A stretch of 64,000 bases of DNA from Maribellus maritimus. GTDB lineage: Bacteria; Bacteroidota; Bacteroidia; Bacteroidales; Prolixibacteraceae. Below are positions 8,529-21,500 of the stretch, piece after piece. Under the pieces are notes generated by a model. It saw only the letters and a list, made by a program, of their open reading frames with translations. It was not told the origin of the DNA and made no database searches. Each line of letters opens with the position of its first letter. The stretch's first letter is position 1. The DNA lies in assembly GCF_022267315.1 (NCBI RefSeq), contig NZ_JAIKLE010000029.1, positions 1-64,000 of the forward strand, given 5' to 3'. The translations under genes were made by a program, and so were the position numbers.

Positions 8529-10199
8529 ATGAAAGGCAGGACCACTGAAATCAATACAATAATTGGAAACATTCCAGATGTAACAATTATCGAACCTTTT
8601 GAATTGAAAGATGGACTAACCAAGGGATGTATTTCCGTATTTGTTGAAGGTTTAACAGAAGCTATTCAATTCTTTGTAGAGATTTCTGAACAATACCCTT
8701 TCAAATGGCACGATTCCGAAACCATAAAATTCTTTAATAGTGAATTGCTGGATTATAAGCACATTATGGAAGACGGTTCAGCCTGTATACACACTGCGCA
8801 TAGTCCTGTTTTGTCGAAAAAACTAAATTACGACATAGAGTCTGTTAAGGCATGGATTAAGAAATACTACATAAACAGAGAGTTAGACACCCACTATGAG
8901 CATTTAATAGTACCGAGACGAAAATTTAAGGATGCTTGTTTTGCATATTTCTTTAACGAGGTTGATTATCAATTTTCTAAAAATCAATATGGCTATTTGG
9001 ACTATTCCACTATAAATATGGGGCATTTTCATAAGGATAGATGTACAAGTTCTATAATCCAATCCTTTAGGAATAAAGACAATAAAGAGCTTGTCGAGGC
9101 AAAATGGAATTTTCAAATAAAGTCTCTGGAAAAGCACATTGGAGTATACATATTCATAGAAAATACTCCGTCAAAAAATAACCGCTGGATTTTCGAAAAA
9201 TGGGGAGATTTTGCAGACATTTTACCACCTGACTTTTTGAAGTTTCTTCATTTTGTTGAAGGACAGTTTAGAAAAAACGAAGGGGCTCATTTGCCATTAA
9301 TGATTGGCTATAAGATCACCGAAAGCGAAATACATTGGCAGGCCGTTATGTTGGAAATAGGGAATTTCCCAATTTACGGAGAGAAGGTAAACCAACAATG
9401 GGTTTCTCAACTAGACAAAGAGCGTATAATTGATTGGGCGATGACCAGAGATTGTTCTTATAAGTACTTCTTTGGAAGAGGAAAGTTATGTGATAGAATT
9501 ACTGAAAGCAAGATACTTATGATAGGTGTTGGTGCGATAGGAAGTATTGTTGCGAAAACATTTGTTCGTACAGGTTGCACAAAACTTGATTTTATAGATT
9601 TTGATGTAAAAGAACCTGAAAATATATGCAGATCTGAATACTCTTTCACAACAGGATTGAATAACAAAACGGATGATCTTATTTTTGAGCTGTTCCGGAT
9701 ATCTCCTTTTTTCGAACCAATAAAAGGAGGATATGAATTTTCTGAAACGTTTAATTATTTCATCAAGTCTAATTTATCCGACAACCAACTAAAATCTGAA
9801 ATAGAAAAATATTTAAATAGTTACGACATCATTATCGATTGCACCGCAGATAATGATTTGCTTTATATATTAAGTCGACTCAACATAACGTCTTCGCTAA
9901 TAAATTTATCAATTTCTAATCATGCTAAACATTTGATTTGTGCTACGGAGCAAAATAGATACGAGTTTATCACTACTCAATTTAATGGAAGCGTTTTAGA
10001 ATTCGATACCGAAGATTTACACAACCCAACCGGATGTTGGAGCCCAACATTTAAAGCATCATATAATGATATTAATACGCTTGTCCAATTTTCAATAAAG
10101 CACATTAATTTAAAGATGGGGGAAAAAAAACAATTAAGAAATTTTGTAATCGAAACAGAAGATCAAAATGGATTTAATATTAAACTAAAAGAATTTTGA
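8529..10199 (+). CDS. Cap2-like E2-E1 fusion protein of type II CBASS
   Basis: 556 residues. The N-terminal third is E2-like with a likely catalytic cysteine C86 in DGSACIHTAH. The C-terminal part is a ThiF/E1 adenylation domain: GVGAIG at 333-338, IDFD followed by N and R (KEPENICRSEY), IIDCTAD near 436-441, and a second conserved cysteine C503 in TGCWSPTF. In characterised type II CBASS this enzyme activates the C-terminal glycine of the CD-NTase and conjugates it to cell proteins, raising its activity. The layout here fits that scheme, with the CD-NTase upstream and a JAB peptidase overlapping downstream. Both predicted active-site cysteines are present, so it looks functional. Confidence 0.88.
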   Translation: MKGRTTEINTIIGNIPDVTIIEPFELKDGLTKGCISVFVEGLTEAIQFFVEISEQYPFKWHDSETIKFFNSELLDYKHIMEDGSACIHTAHSPVLSKKLNYDIESVKAWIKKYYINRELDTHYEHLIVPRRKFKDACFAYFFNEVDYQFSKNQYGYLDYSTINMGHFHKDRCTSSIIQSFRNKDNKELVEAKWNFQIKSLEKHIGVYIFIENTPSKNNRWIFEKWGDFADILPPDFLKFLHFVEGQFRKNEGAHLPLMIGYKITESEIHWQAVMLEIGNFPIYGEKVNQQWVSQLDKERIIDWAMTRDCSYKYFFGRGKLCDRITESKILMIGVGAIGSIVAKTFVRTGCTKLDFIDFDVKEPENICRSEYSFTTGLNNKTDDLIFELFRISPFFEPIKGGYEFSETFNYFIKSNLSDNQLKSEIEKYLNSYDIIIDCTADNDLLYILSRLNITSSLINLSISNHAKHLICATEQNRYEFITTQFNGSVLEFDTEDLHNPTGCWSPTFKASYNDINTLVQFSIKHINLKMGEKKQLRNFVIETEDQNGFNIKLKEF

Positions 10200-10660
10200 T
10201 GCTGAAGGTAGAGGAAATAGGTTTAAGTCTGGAAATTGAAGATATGCTTCTCAATAGTTTGCTGGTAGAAGGGAAAAAGCATTATCCGAATGAGTTTGGA
10301 GGATTCCTTATTGGGAATTATTCTAATAACAATAAACATTTGAAATTAACAGATTCAATCCTGCCTACTAAATACAAATCCTCCAGACGTAATTTCGAAA
10401 GAACCACAGAAGGAATTGAAGAACAGTTGAAAAAAATGTATTATGAGAAACCATCGAAGTTTTATGTCGGGGAATGGCATACCCATCCCAACAATAGTAC
10501 TATTCCGAGCTCAACCGATATCTCGGCGATTTACACAATCGTAAATATGCGGGATTCGTGTATAAAAAATCCAATTTTACTAATAATTGGATATACCAAA
10601 AGCCAAGTCGATTTCGGCTTCTATGTATATTTTAATAATAAGTTATACAGATATGAATAG
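10199..10660 (+). CDS. Cap3-like JAB/JAMM isopeptidase
   Basis: 153 residues. The complete JAMM zinc site is visible: E32 in NEFGGFLIG, H94 and H96 in GEWHTHP, and D107 in the IPSSTD block. Cap3 proteins remove the CD-NTase from the proteins it was joined to, reversing Cap2. The start is the ATG that overlaps the TGA of the E2-E1 gene (TGATG), which puts the conserved core at the usual distance. Its own end overlaps the next gene by eight bases, so the last three genes of the operon are translationally coupled. Confidence 0.88.
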   Translation: MLKVEEIGLSLEIEDMLLNSLLVEGKKHYPNEFGGFLIGNYSNNNKHLKLTDSILPTKYKSSRRNFERTTEGIEEQLKKMYYEKPSKFYVGEWHTHPNNSTIPSSTDISAIYTIVNMRDSCIKNPILLIIGYTKSQVDFGFYVYFNNKLYRYE

Positions 10661-11477
10661 CATTGACTTAAAGCAATTATTTAACGGCCTGCAGAAACAA
10701 ATGTCTGCTTTGCTTAATACAAACAGGGAATTTATTGAACATCCAGGTTCAAAGGGTGATGCTTTGGAAAATGCTTGGATTGAGTGGTTAAGAAAATATC
10801 TCCCTAACAGATATTCTATTGATAAAGCGATTGTAATAGACCATAAGGGAAACACAAGCCAGCAAATGGATATAGTCATTTACGATAATTGGTATACACC
10901 ATTTATTTTCAATCAAAATGGCTTTTACTATATCCCGGCAGAAGGTGTTTATGCCGTTTTCGAAGTAAAACCGGATATACAGGGTAATGTTGGAGATAAA
11001 ACCTATATTGAATATGCAGGAGAAAAGATAGAGAGCGTAAGGATACTAAAACGAGAAGCGGCAAGCTTTATTAATGGTGGCATCAAATACACACCAAGGC
11101 CTTTGACAAAAATTGTCGGGGGAATTTTATGCAGCACCAATTCTTTTACGCACAAAAACAACGATACCATAACAGGACACCTAAAAGCATTACATAATTT
11201 AAAAAGTATTGACTTAGGCTGCGTTGCAGATTATGGGAGTTTCTATGTCGATTACAATCCGAATGAAGAAATTATGACTGTTGGTCAGGATGCTTACCTG
11301 GAATTCTACGCAAAACGAAAGTTCAACAAGATTAAGTTCAGTGATGCGAATCATTCCTTTGTAACTTTCTTTATGCAACTGACAAGATACTTGCAACAAG
11401 CAATAGGTACAATACCGGCAATCAACTTAAATGCATATCTTGAAAACATTGGGGAAGAAATTGATGAGCAAATATGA
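10653..11477 (+). CDS. DUF6602-like putative nuclease, likely CBASS effector
   Basis: 274 residues from the ATG at 10653, chosen because it overlaps the JAB stop and drops a short leader with no family look. The residues E39 (GDALENAWIEWL), D73 (QQMDIVIYD) and E104-V-K106 (YAVFEVK) have the order and spacing of a PD-(D/E)XK nuclease. The general look is that of DUF6602 proteins, which I recall from conflict loci. Every CBASS needs an effector, and this is the only remaining gene in the operon, so a nucleotide-triggered nuclease is the simplest reading. No nucleotide-sensing domain such as SAVED, and no TM or phospholipase effector, is seen. Catalysis and ligand are inferred. Confidence 0.7.
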   Translation: MNSIDLKQLFNGLQKQMSALLNTNREFIEHPGSKGDALENAWIEWLRKYLPNRYSIDKAIVIDHKGNTSQQMDIVIYDNWYTPFIFNQNGFYYIPAEGVYAVFEVKPDIQGNVGDKTYIEYAGEKIESVRILKREAASFINGGIKYTPRPLTKIVGGILCSTNSFTHKNNDTITGHLKALHNLKSIDLGCVADYGSFYVDYNPNEEIMTVGQDAYLEFYAKRKFNKIKFSDANHSFVTFFMQLTRYLQQAIGTIPAINLNAYLENIGEEIDEQI

Positions 11478-11575
11478 AATTAGTTAAAAACCCTAAGAGA
11501 CCCGAATGGGTAAGTGGTTGCATTTAAGGTAATTACATTTTTTTTGAAATGTTTTTATTTTTAGTTCGAACACAG

Positions 11576-11610
11576 AAAAGCCCTGTAATTATAACTATTA
11601 CGGGGCTTTT
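11576..11610 (+). terminator. strong intrinsic terminator of the CBASS operon
   Basis: A 14-bp stem (AAAAGCCCTGTAAT against ATTACGGGGCTTTT, one T-G pair) closes a 7-nt loop about 100 bases after the last CBASS stop codon. The A-rich left arm and T-rich right arm would let it act on both strands. Confidence 0.8.
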
Positions 11611-11733
11611 GTGAATTTTTGGTGAACCCTACAGTATAAAATTCGAACCATTTAATGGCAGAACTAAAGCAATTAGGAGATCTTTCGGTTTTATAAAATC
11701 AGTTGGGGAATCCTAATTCATAAGTAATTTCAC

Positions 11734-12248
11734 TTACGTTTTACTCGGATCAAATATTTTATCTTTAGCCAAATCACTCTTTTTGCGATGAACATGTTTC
11801 AACGCCGACTTCCCTGTTTCTTTTTTTACCAAATCACCGAAATAATTAGAAGATAGGTTTAATTGTTCAGAAAGTTCGCTTCATAGGAGAAAAAAGTGTA
11901 ATCTTTCAGGTGCTGATTCAGTGAAATCCCGTAAATCAAGTTAGGATGGAATATCAGGACATAGCCTTTTGGTTGAAAATATTCGTCTTTGCGATAAACA
12001 CCTGAAATTTGCCTAGGCCCGATAAATACCAAAGTATCCTCTCCATAACTATATTTGCTGCATCTATAGGTCAAATTACTACACTTTATTTCTTTCAAAA
12101 ATATACAGTATAATCCTAAATTCATATAGATATGCTGTATTGGTTTTGATTTTGAAAACTCAATAATACTTATCTATGGATGTAAAGTTTCCATTCCGTG
12201 TAGCACATTATAATGAGAAACATTATCCAGTTTTATAATATCGTTCAT
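11734..12248 (-). pseudogene. decayed AraC-family regulator, paralogue of the intact one at 18354-19268
   Basis: Reading from the ATG at 12248, the frame aligns with the intact AraC protein from its first residues (MNDIIKLDNVSHYN against MDKMHQFDTVSSYN). It hits an in-frame stop at 12174-12176, resumes as NLGLYCIFLKEIKC, and carries on to FFSYEA. At about 11880 roughly 95 residues are missing and the frame shifts; the HTH piece LSSNYFGDLVKKETGKSA follows and ends at a TAA at 11734-11736, lacking the second HTH helix pair. Three lesions (stop, deletion with frameshift, lost C-terminus) make it non-functional. Its upstream DNA is also paralogous to that of the intact gene. Confidence 0.85.
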
Positions 12249-12554
12249 ATAAATCTTTCTGTTTGAAAAAATTAAGCAAATATATCATGCTCATTTCGAA
12301 TATTTTATTCATTAGTATTCAATCAGTAAAAATGGTATGAATACCTGTAATTTGTATAATAAAGAGACTATTCCTTTTACTGAACTTTGTAGCGTAAATA
12401 AAATTAATTCTTAGTCTCGATAATTAATTCCGATATTAGAATACCCCTCTTAAATTTTGGTACTTATTGGGTATTCAAGGCAAGAATAGAAAATTAGATT
12501 CAAAATTAACCAGTTTACAGAACCGGAAACATTCATTTTTAAAAGAGATAAATT
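12249..12554. promoter_or_regulatory. divergent regulatory region, paralogous to 19269-19425
   Basis: No gene of its own. The segment 12326-12358 (GTAAAAATGGTA, then GTAATTTGTATA) matches 19340-19372, where the intact AraC gene has the same divergent position. In the intact copy this run ends in the perfect palindrome ATTTGTATACAAAT; here the right half has decayed. It probably still carries the promoter for the 12.5-18.2 kb genes. Confidence 0.6.
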
Positions 12555-14545
<1,991 letters not shown>

Positions 14546-14580
14546 TCAATCAGTCGGTTTTAATTTAAAATTAATATAAA

Positions 14581-15324
14581 ATGGAAAATATAGAAGGAAA
14601 AGTAGTCGTAATAACAGGGGCAAGTAGCGGATTTGGAAAAATCACGGCCGAGTATCTTTCAGAACGTGGAGCCCTCGTAGTTCTTGGTGCACGAAGTACA
14701 AAAAAAATAGAAGCAATCGCTAATGAGATTATAAGTAAGGGTGGTAAAGCTGTTGCTATAACCACTGACGTAACAGATAAGAATCAGGTGAAAAAACTGG
14801 TGGATACCGCTGTAACAGAATTTGGAAAAATAGATGTATTGCTTAATAATGCGGGAATTATGCCGTTATCGCCTTTAGAATATCTAAAGATCGAAGATTG
14901 GGATCAGTGTATCGACATCAACATAAAGGGAGTACTCTATGGTATTGCTGCCGCTTTGCCCTATATGAAAGAGCAAAAGTCCGGACAAATTATCAGTGTT
15001 TCGTCGGTAGCAGGTCACACCATAAATCCCGGAGGTGCAATTTATTCTGCAACGAAATTTTCGGTGCGAGTAATTTCAGAAGCATTGCGGCAAGAGGTAA
15101 AACCATATAATATCCGGACAGCGGTAATTTCCCCCGGAGCTGTTGATACAGGCCTGCCAGAAAGTGTAACTGCCGGAGATGTGGCTGAGGGCATCAAACA
15201 ATTCTATGCCGAATATGCGATTCCTGCAGACTCTTTTGCCAGAGCAGTCGCTTTTGCCATGAGCCAGCCAGAAGATGTTGATGTGAATGAGATTGTGTTC
15301 CGGCCAACAAAGCAACAGCGTTAG
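14581..15324 (+). CDS. short-chain dehydrogenase/reductase
   Basis: 247 residues, classical SDR. The cofactor motif TGASSGFG is near residue 12, LLNNAGI follows, the catalytic serines are in SVSSVAG, and YSATK carries the active-site Tyr and Lys. The region after the dinucleotide motif does not allow a firm NAD or NADP choice. It is cytosolic. The following gene begins close behind on the same strand, so both are probably in one transcript with the aldo/keto reductase. Confidence 0.92.
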   Translation: MENIEGKVVVITGASSGFGKITAEYLSERGALVVLGARSTKKIEAIANEIISKGGKAVAITTDVTDKNQVKKLVDTAVTEFGKIDVLLNNAGIMPLSPLEYLKIEDWDQCIDINIKGVLYGIAAALPYMKEQKSGQIISVSSVAGHTINPGGAIYSATKFSVRVISEALRQEVKPYNIRTAVISPGAVDTGLPESVTAGDVAEGIKQFYAEYAIPADSFARAVAFAMSQPEDVDVNEIVFRPTKQQR

Positions 15325-15353
15325 TGGATGATAATTTTACTAAAGCACAGGAC

Positions 15354-15995
15354 ATGAAAATACTGATATTAGGAGCAGCAGGTCAAATTGGCCGTCTGCT
15401 CACTAAAGATTTATTGGAACAAACCGATTACGATCTGGTGCTTTATGCCCGTAATGCATCAAAAAGATTAAAAGATGCCAAGTCCAACCGAGTTTCGGTC
15501 GTGAACGGCGATTTTACCAACTATGATGCCCTTGTTACCGCCATGAGTGGTGTTGACGCCATTTACTTAAACGACATGAACAGTAGAAACGGTGTTCAAA
15601 CCATTGCTAAAGCAATGAAAACTACCGGGCTTAAACGGATTCTAGTAGCATCAATACTGGGCATATACGACGAAGTTCCGGGGGCTTTCGGAAAATGGAA
15701 CGAAAAAATGGTGGGTAAAGCAGGAATTCAAAGTCACAAAGAAACCGTGACACTCTTTGAAAATCCTGATATGGATTACACGATTTTACGACTTACCTGG
15801 CTATACAATCAGGAAGGTAACCGAAACTATCATCTGACTTTTAAAGGAGAACCTTTTGAAGGAGCCCAGTTAACCCGGCAAGCCGTGTCACAGTTAATTG
15901 TTGATATTTTGCAGGATAAATCGGGTAAGTTTTTAAAATCCAGCTTAGGGGTTGCTGAGCCCAATACCAATTGGGCTAAACCTTCATTTTATTGA
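15354..15995 (+). CDS. NAD(P)H-binding atypical SDR (NmrA-like)
   Basis: 213 residues from the ATG at 15354; the open frame reaches back to 15324, but the Rossmann motif (KILILGAAGQIGRLL) must sit at the N-terminus, which picks the later start. The atypical SDR character shows in the lack of a clear YxxxK and in the block GLKRILVASILGIYDEVPG. Members sense or use NAD(P)H, some as quinone reductases. It follows the classical SDR by 29 bases. Confidence 0.85.
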   Translation: MKILILGAAGQIGRLLTKDLLEQTDYDLVLYARNASKRLKDAKSNRVSVVNGDFTNYDALVTAMSGVDAIYLNDMNSRNGVQTIAKAMKTTGLKRILVASILGIYDEVPGAFGKWNEKMVGKAGIQSHKETVTLFENPDMDYTILRLTWLYNQEGNRNYHLTFKGEPFEGAQLTRQAVSQLIVDILQDKSGKFLKSSLGVAEPNTNWAKPSFY

Positions 15996-16048
15996 AAATT
16001 CAATTGTAAAATATTGAATTTTCAATGATAATCAAAAATATAATAAAA

Positions 16049-16885
16049 ATGAGTACATCAAATAAAACATGGTTAATTACAGGGTGCTCAAGCGGGCTTG
16101 GACGTGCTTTTGCGCAGGAAGTATTAAAAAGTGGATTCAATGCAGTGGTAACTGCACGCAACCCTAAAGATATTCAGGACATTGTTGAAGATTATCCGGG
16201 AACAGCTTTGGGATTAGCATTGGATGTGACCAATAAGGAACAGATCAAGGCCGTGATAGAACAGGCGGAAGCAAAATTTGGGTACATCGATGTATTGTTG
16301 AATAATGCGGGTCATGGATATCGCGCAGCGGTTGAAGAAGGTGATGAAAGCCGGGTAAACGAACTATTCAATACCAATTTTTTTGGTACTGTAAATATGA
16401 TAAAAGCGGTGTTGCCCAGAATGCGTAAACAAAAATCAGGTACTATTTTCAATGTATCCTCTATCGCAGGACGTTATTCGAATCCAGGGTCGGGTTATTA
16501 TTCGGCTACTAAATTTGCGGTGGAAGGCATGTCTGATGCACTTAGTAAAGAAGTTGCACCATTAGGCATTCGGGTAATCGTGGTCGAGCCGGGTGCTTTC
16601 CGCACCGATTTTGCTGGTCGTTCTCTTGTGGGGACTCCAGCAGAAATTTCAGACTATAAAGAAACCGCTGGTAAGCGTAGAAAAGAAAACGACCACACAC
16701 ACGGAACTCAGCCGGGTGACCCGAAGAAAGCTGCGCAAGCCATTATCAAAATAGCAGAAAGTGAAGTTACTCCATTCCGCTTATTGTTAGGAACAGATGC
16801 CATACAGCTGACCCATTCCGAATTAGAACATCAGATTAAAGAATTGGACGAATGGAAAGAAATCAGTTTTAGCACAGATTATTAG
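16049..16885 (+). CDS. short-chain dehydrogenase/reductase
   Basis: 278 residues from the ATG at 16049; the frame opens at 16025, but the later ATG gives the usual short lead to TGCSSGLG. LLNNAGHG, NVSSIAG and YYSATKFA supply the classical SDR active site. The longer C-terminus (about 200-278) resembles the oxidoreductase subgroup of 270-290 residues common in Bacteroidota. It is a second, not closely similar, classical SDR of the cluster, so simple duplication is unlikely. Confidence 0.9.
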   Translation: MSTSNKTWLITGCSSGLGRAFAQEVLKSGFNAVVTARNPKDIQDIVEDYPGTALGLALDVTNKEQIKAVIEQAEAKFGYIDVLLNNAGHGYRAAVEEGDESRVNELFNTNFFGTVNMIKAVLPRMRKQKSGTIFNVSSIAGRYSNPGSGYYSATKFAVEGMSDALSKEVAPLGIRVIVVEPGAFRTDFAGRSLVGTPAEISDYKETAGKRRKENDHTHGTQPGDPKKAAQAIIKIAESEVTPFRLLLGTDAIQLTHSELEHQIKELDEWKEISFSTDY

Positions 16886-16984
16886 TCATATTGGAACACG
16901 GAAAGCATTATGGAAAAGGAGTCATCACTAAAAAAAACTCCGTTCATCGACTGTCAAAATAATAGGCGAAAAAGACAATAAAAT

Positions 16985-18202
16985 ATGAAGAAGAGATTGA
17001 CCAGGACAAGCATGTCTATCGATGTGTTTGTCCTGGTTATTTTGGGGGGACTAATGGCTTTTACATCGTTGTCAACAGATATTTACCTTCCTGCCATGCC
17101 ACAGATGCATAAGGATTTGCAGGGAGACATAGAGCTGACGATTACTGGGTTTCTAATTGGATTTGCGATTGCGCAAATATTTTGGGGCCCAATTAGCGAC
17201 CAGTTCGGAAGGAAAATTCCTCTCGTTATCGGTTTAGCCTTGTTTATCATTGGCTCCGTTGGTTGCGCCATTTCACAAACCATTACCGGAATTATGATTG
17301 CCCGGGTTGTACAGGCATTTGGCGCTTGTGTAGGGCCAATGCTTTCGAGGGCTATGGTGCGCGACATGTTTGATCGCATAAAAGCTGCCGAGATGCTGTC
17401 AACTTTGATGATTTTGATGGCGCTGGCACCCATTGCAGGGCCTCTTTTAGGCGGACAATTACTAAAATTTAGTTCCTGGCACAGTATCTTTTGGTTGCTG
17501 GCAGTCATTGGGGTAATAATGCTGATTTCTTTAGTGAAGTTACCGGAAACATTATCTAAGGAAAACCACAGGAATACTTCGGTATGGGATGCTTTTAGAA
17601 GCTACGGTATCTTGTTTAGAAACAGAAAGTTCATGGCATATGTTCTATGTGTAACATTTTTTTACGTTGGAGCCTACTCGTTCATTGCCGGTTCTCCCGC
17701 GGTTTACATCACCTATTTTGGTGTAAGACCACAAAATTATGGTTGGTTATTCGCCATAAATATTTTAGGAATTATGGGACTGAGCTTTGCAAATCGCATT
17801 TTGGTTAGAAAATACAATTTAGATTTTTTACTAAAAGTTTCTACGGCAATAGCCATGTCAGCAGGAATTGTCTTGGCAATTTTCGTAAAATGGCATATCG
17901 GAGGAATTTATGGAGTTGTCATTCCTGTATTTTTCTTCTTTTCCATGAACGGCATTATTGCAGCCTCTACCACTGCTGCTGCATTAGATAAAGTACCAGA
18001 AATGGCAGGTGCGGCATCGGCTTTACTTGGGGCTTTACAATATGGTAGCGGGATTGTATCGACTCTTTTGTTGAGTTGGCTGGGCGATGGTTCCGGTAAC
18101 CCTTGGAATATGAGTTGGATTATCGCCGTGTTTGCTATTTTCTCTGCATTAACCATTTTTGCAAAAGGTATATTGCAGTTAGCTACTAAAGTGAAGAAGT
18201 GA
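16985..18202 (+). CDS. Bcr/CflA-type MFS drug exporter
   Basis: 405 residues with about twelve hydrophobic segments. The first loop has the Bcr/CflA sign STDIYLPAMPQMHKDL, followed by the MFS loop motif GPISDQFGRKIPL and ARVVQAFGACVGPML. It should be a proton-driven exporter of drugs or small toxic compounds in the inner membrane. It ends the first + strand run and is followed by the oppositely oriented AraC gene. In context it may export a product or substrate handled by the reductases. Confidence 0.9.
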   Translation: MKKRLTRTSMSIDVFVLVILGGLMAFTSLSTDIYLPAMPQMHKDLQGDIELTITGFLIGFAIAQIFWGPISDQFGRKIPLVIGLALFIIGSVGCAISQTITGIMIARVVQAFGACVGPMLSRAMVRDMFDRIKAAEMLSTLMILMALAPIAGPLLGGQLLKFSSWHSIFWLLAVIGVIMLISLVKLPETLSKENHRNTSVWDAFRSYGILFRNRKFMAYVLCVTFFYVGAYSFIAGSPAVYITYFGVRPQNYGWLFAINILGIMGLSFANRILVRKYNLDFLLKVSTAIAMSAGIVLAIFVKWHIGGIYGVVIPVFFFFSMNGIIAASTTAAALDKVPEMAGAASALLGALQYGSGIVSTLLLSWLGDGSGNPWNMSWIIAVFAIFSALTIFAKGILQLATKVKK

Positions 18203-18353
18203 GAGAATACAAGGTACGTGACAAATAAATAAATTGACAATTACTATTATCTAATCCTCCCGGTTCAGAATGGGTTGAAAAAGGAGAAATTAAAAATGGC
18301 ACAACTATTTTTTACAAAAAATCCCTTTGCTTGAATTTGGTTTGTAAATGAGT

Positions 18354-19268
18354 TTAGTTCAGTGTTGCCCTAAATTCATTCGGTGTAAAACCAGTCTCAC
18401 TCTTAAACATTCTACTGAAATGTTGAGGATATTTGAAACCCAACTCAAACGCTATTTCACTCACTGATTTATTTTTATTGAATATTTTGTTTTTGGCCAG
18501 CTCAATAATTTTGTATTGGATGTATTCCTTTGCTGATTTCCCTGTTTCCTTTTTTATCATATCACCAAAATAGTTGGCCGACAAATGAAGTTCTCCGGCA
18601 AAATAAGCAACAGAAGGCAAGCCAATTGCCTGGGGTTTATCCGACAAAAAATAACCATTTAAAAGTTCCTCAAACTTTTCCAAAGTTCCTTTAATGACAT
18701 TTTCCCGAGTAATGAACTGTCGATCGTAAAAACGTTCACAGTAGTTCAGAAATAACTCAATATTCGAGGTGATAAGTTTTTTACTGTGTTTGTCAACACC
18801 TTGCTGTAATTCGTGCCTTATTTTCGAAAAACAGTCCAAAACAATATGTCTTTCCCGTTCGGATAAATGCAATGCTTCATTAGCACTGTAACTGAAAAAG
18901 TGATATTCATGGATACTTTTGGCAAGATTTGTTCCCTGTATCAGGTCTGGATGAAAAACCAAAGCATACCCTTTGGGTTGATAAACCTTACCATCGGTTT
19001 CTATTTCCATGACTTGACCAGGAGATACAAAGACCAAAGTACCTTCTTGGTAATCATAGTAATTACGGCCGTATTTTAAGTCACCGCATTTTACTTCTTT
19101 CAAGAAGATACAATACAGCCCATAATTAATCCTGACATTCTCGTCTTTACCCCAGCTTCTTGGGTTTGCGTTCGAAAAATTAATGACGCTAACCAGTGGA
19201 TGGAGTGTTTCATGATTGTTCAAGGCATTGTATGAACTTACAGTATCAAATTGATGCATCTTATCCAT
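18354..19268 (-). CDS. AraC-family transcriptional regulator (intact)
   Basis: 304 residues from the ATG at 19268; this start aligns exactly with that of the decayed paralogue at 12248, whereas the open frame continues to 19292. The N-terminal half is a cupin-like effector domain (YCIFLKEVKCGDLKYG, YQPKGYALVFHPDLI). The C-terminal 100 residues hold the two HTH motifs (LHLSANYFGDMIKKETGKSAK, then SEIAFELGFKYPQHFSRMFK and the TGFTPNEFR end). It is divergent from the 19.4-29.1 kb genes and probably activates them. Because its twin is dead, it may also control the 12.5-18.2 kb genes. Confidence 0.92.
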   Translation of the reverse strand: MDKMHQFDTVSSYNALNNHETLHPLVSVINFSNANPRSWGKDENVRINYGLYCIFLKEVKCGDLKYGRNYYDYQEGTLVFVSPGQVMEIETDGKVYQPKGYALVFHPDLIQGTNLAKSIHEYHFFSYSANEALHLSERERHIVLDCFSKIRHELQQGVDKHSKKLITSNIELFLNYCERFYDRQFITRENVIKGTLEKFEELLNGYFLSDKPQAIGLPSVAYFAGELHLSANYFGDMIKKETGKSAKEYIQYKIIELAKNKIFNKNKSVSEIAFELGFKYPQHFSRMFKSETGFTPNEFRATLN

Positions 19269-19339
19269 AACTGTACTATTATTTAGATACAAAAATAATC
19301 ATTCCCCCCAAAGCATACATCATCTTAAAGCTGATATCC

Positions 19340-19403
19340 GTAAAAATGGTAGGCAATACAGTAATTTGTATACAAATATTTATGCGAATAGTCCATAATT
19401 TTG
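19340..19403. promoter_or_regulatory. divergent promoter with perfect 14-bp palindrome
   Basis: ATTTGTATACAAAT at 19364-19377 is a perfect palindrome between the AraC gene and the hydrolase gene. TAATTTTG at 19396-19403 fits the Bacteroidota -7 consensus TAnnTTTG for the + strand genes. The left part (19340-19372) recurs at 12326-12358 upstream of the dead paralogue, supporting a role as regulator binding site. Confidence 0.6.
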
Positions 19404-19425
19404 TGATAATGAAAACTATAATAGC

Positions 19426-21446
<2,021 letters not shown>

Positions 21447-21500
21447 TCGGTTTATAATCTTGTATTGCATGGCTTTTATAAGAAATATATTATGGTCAAC

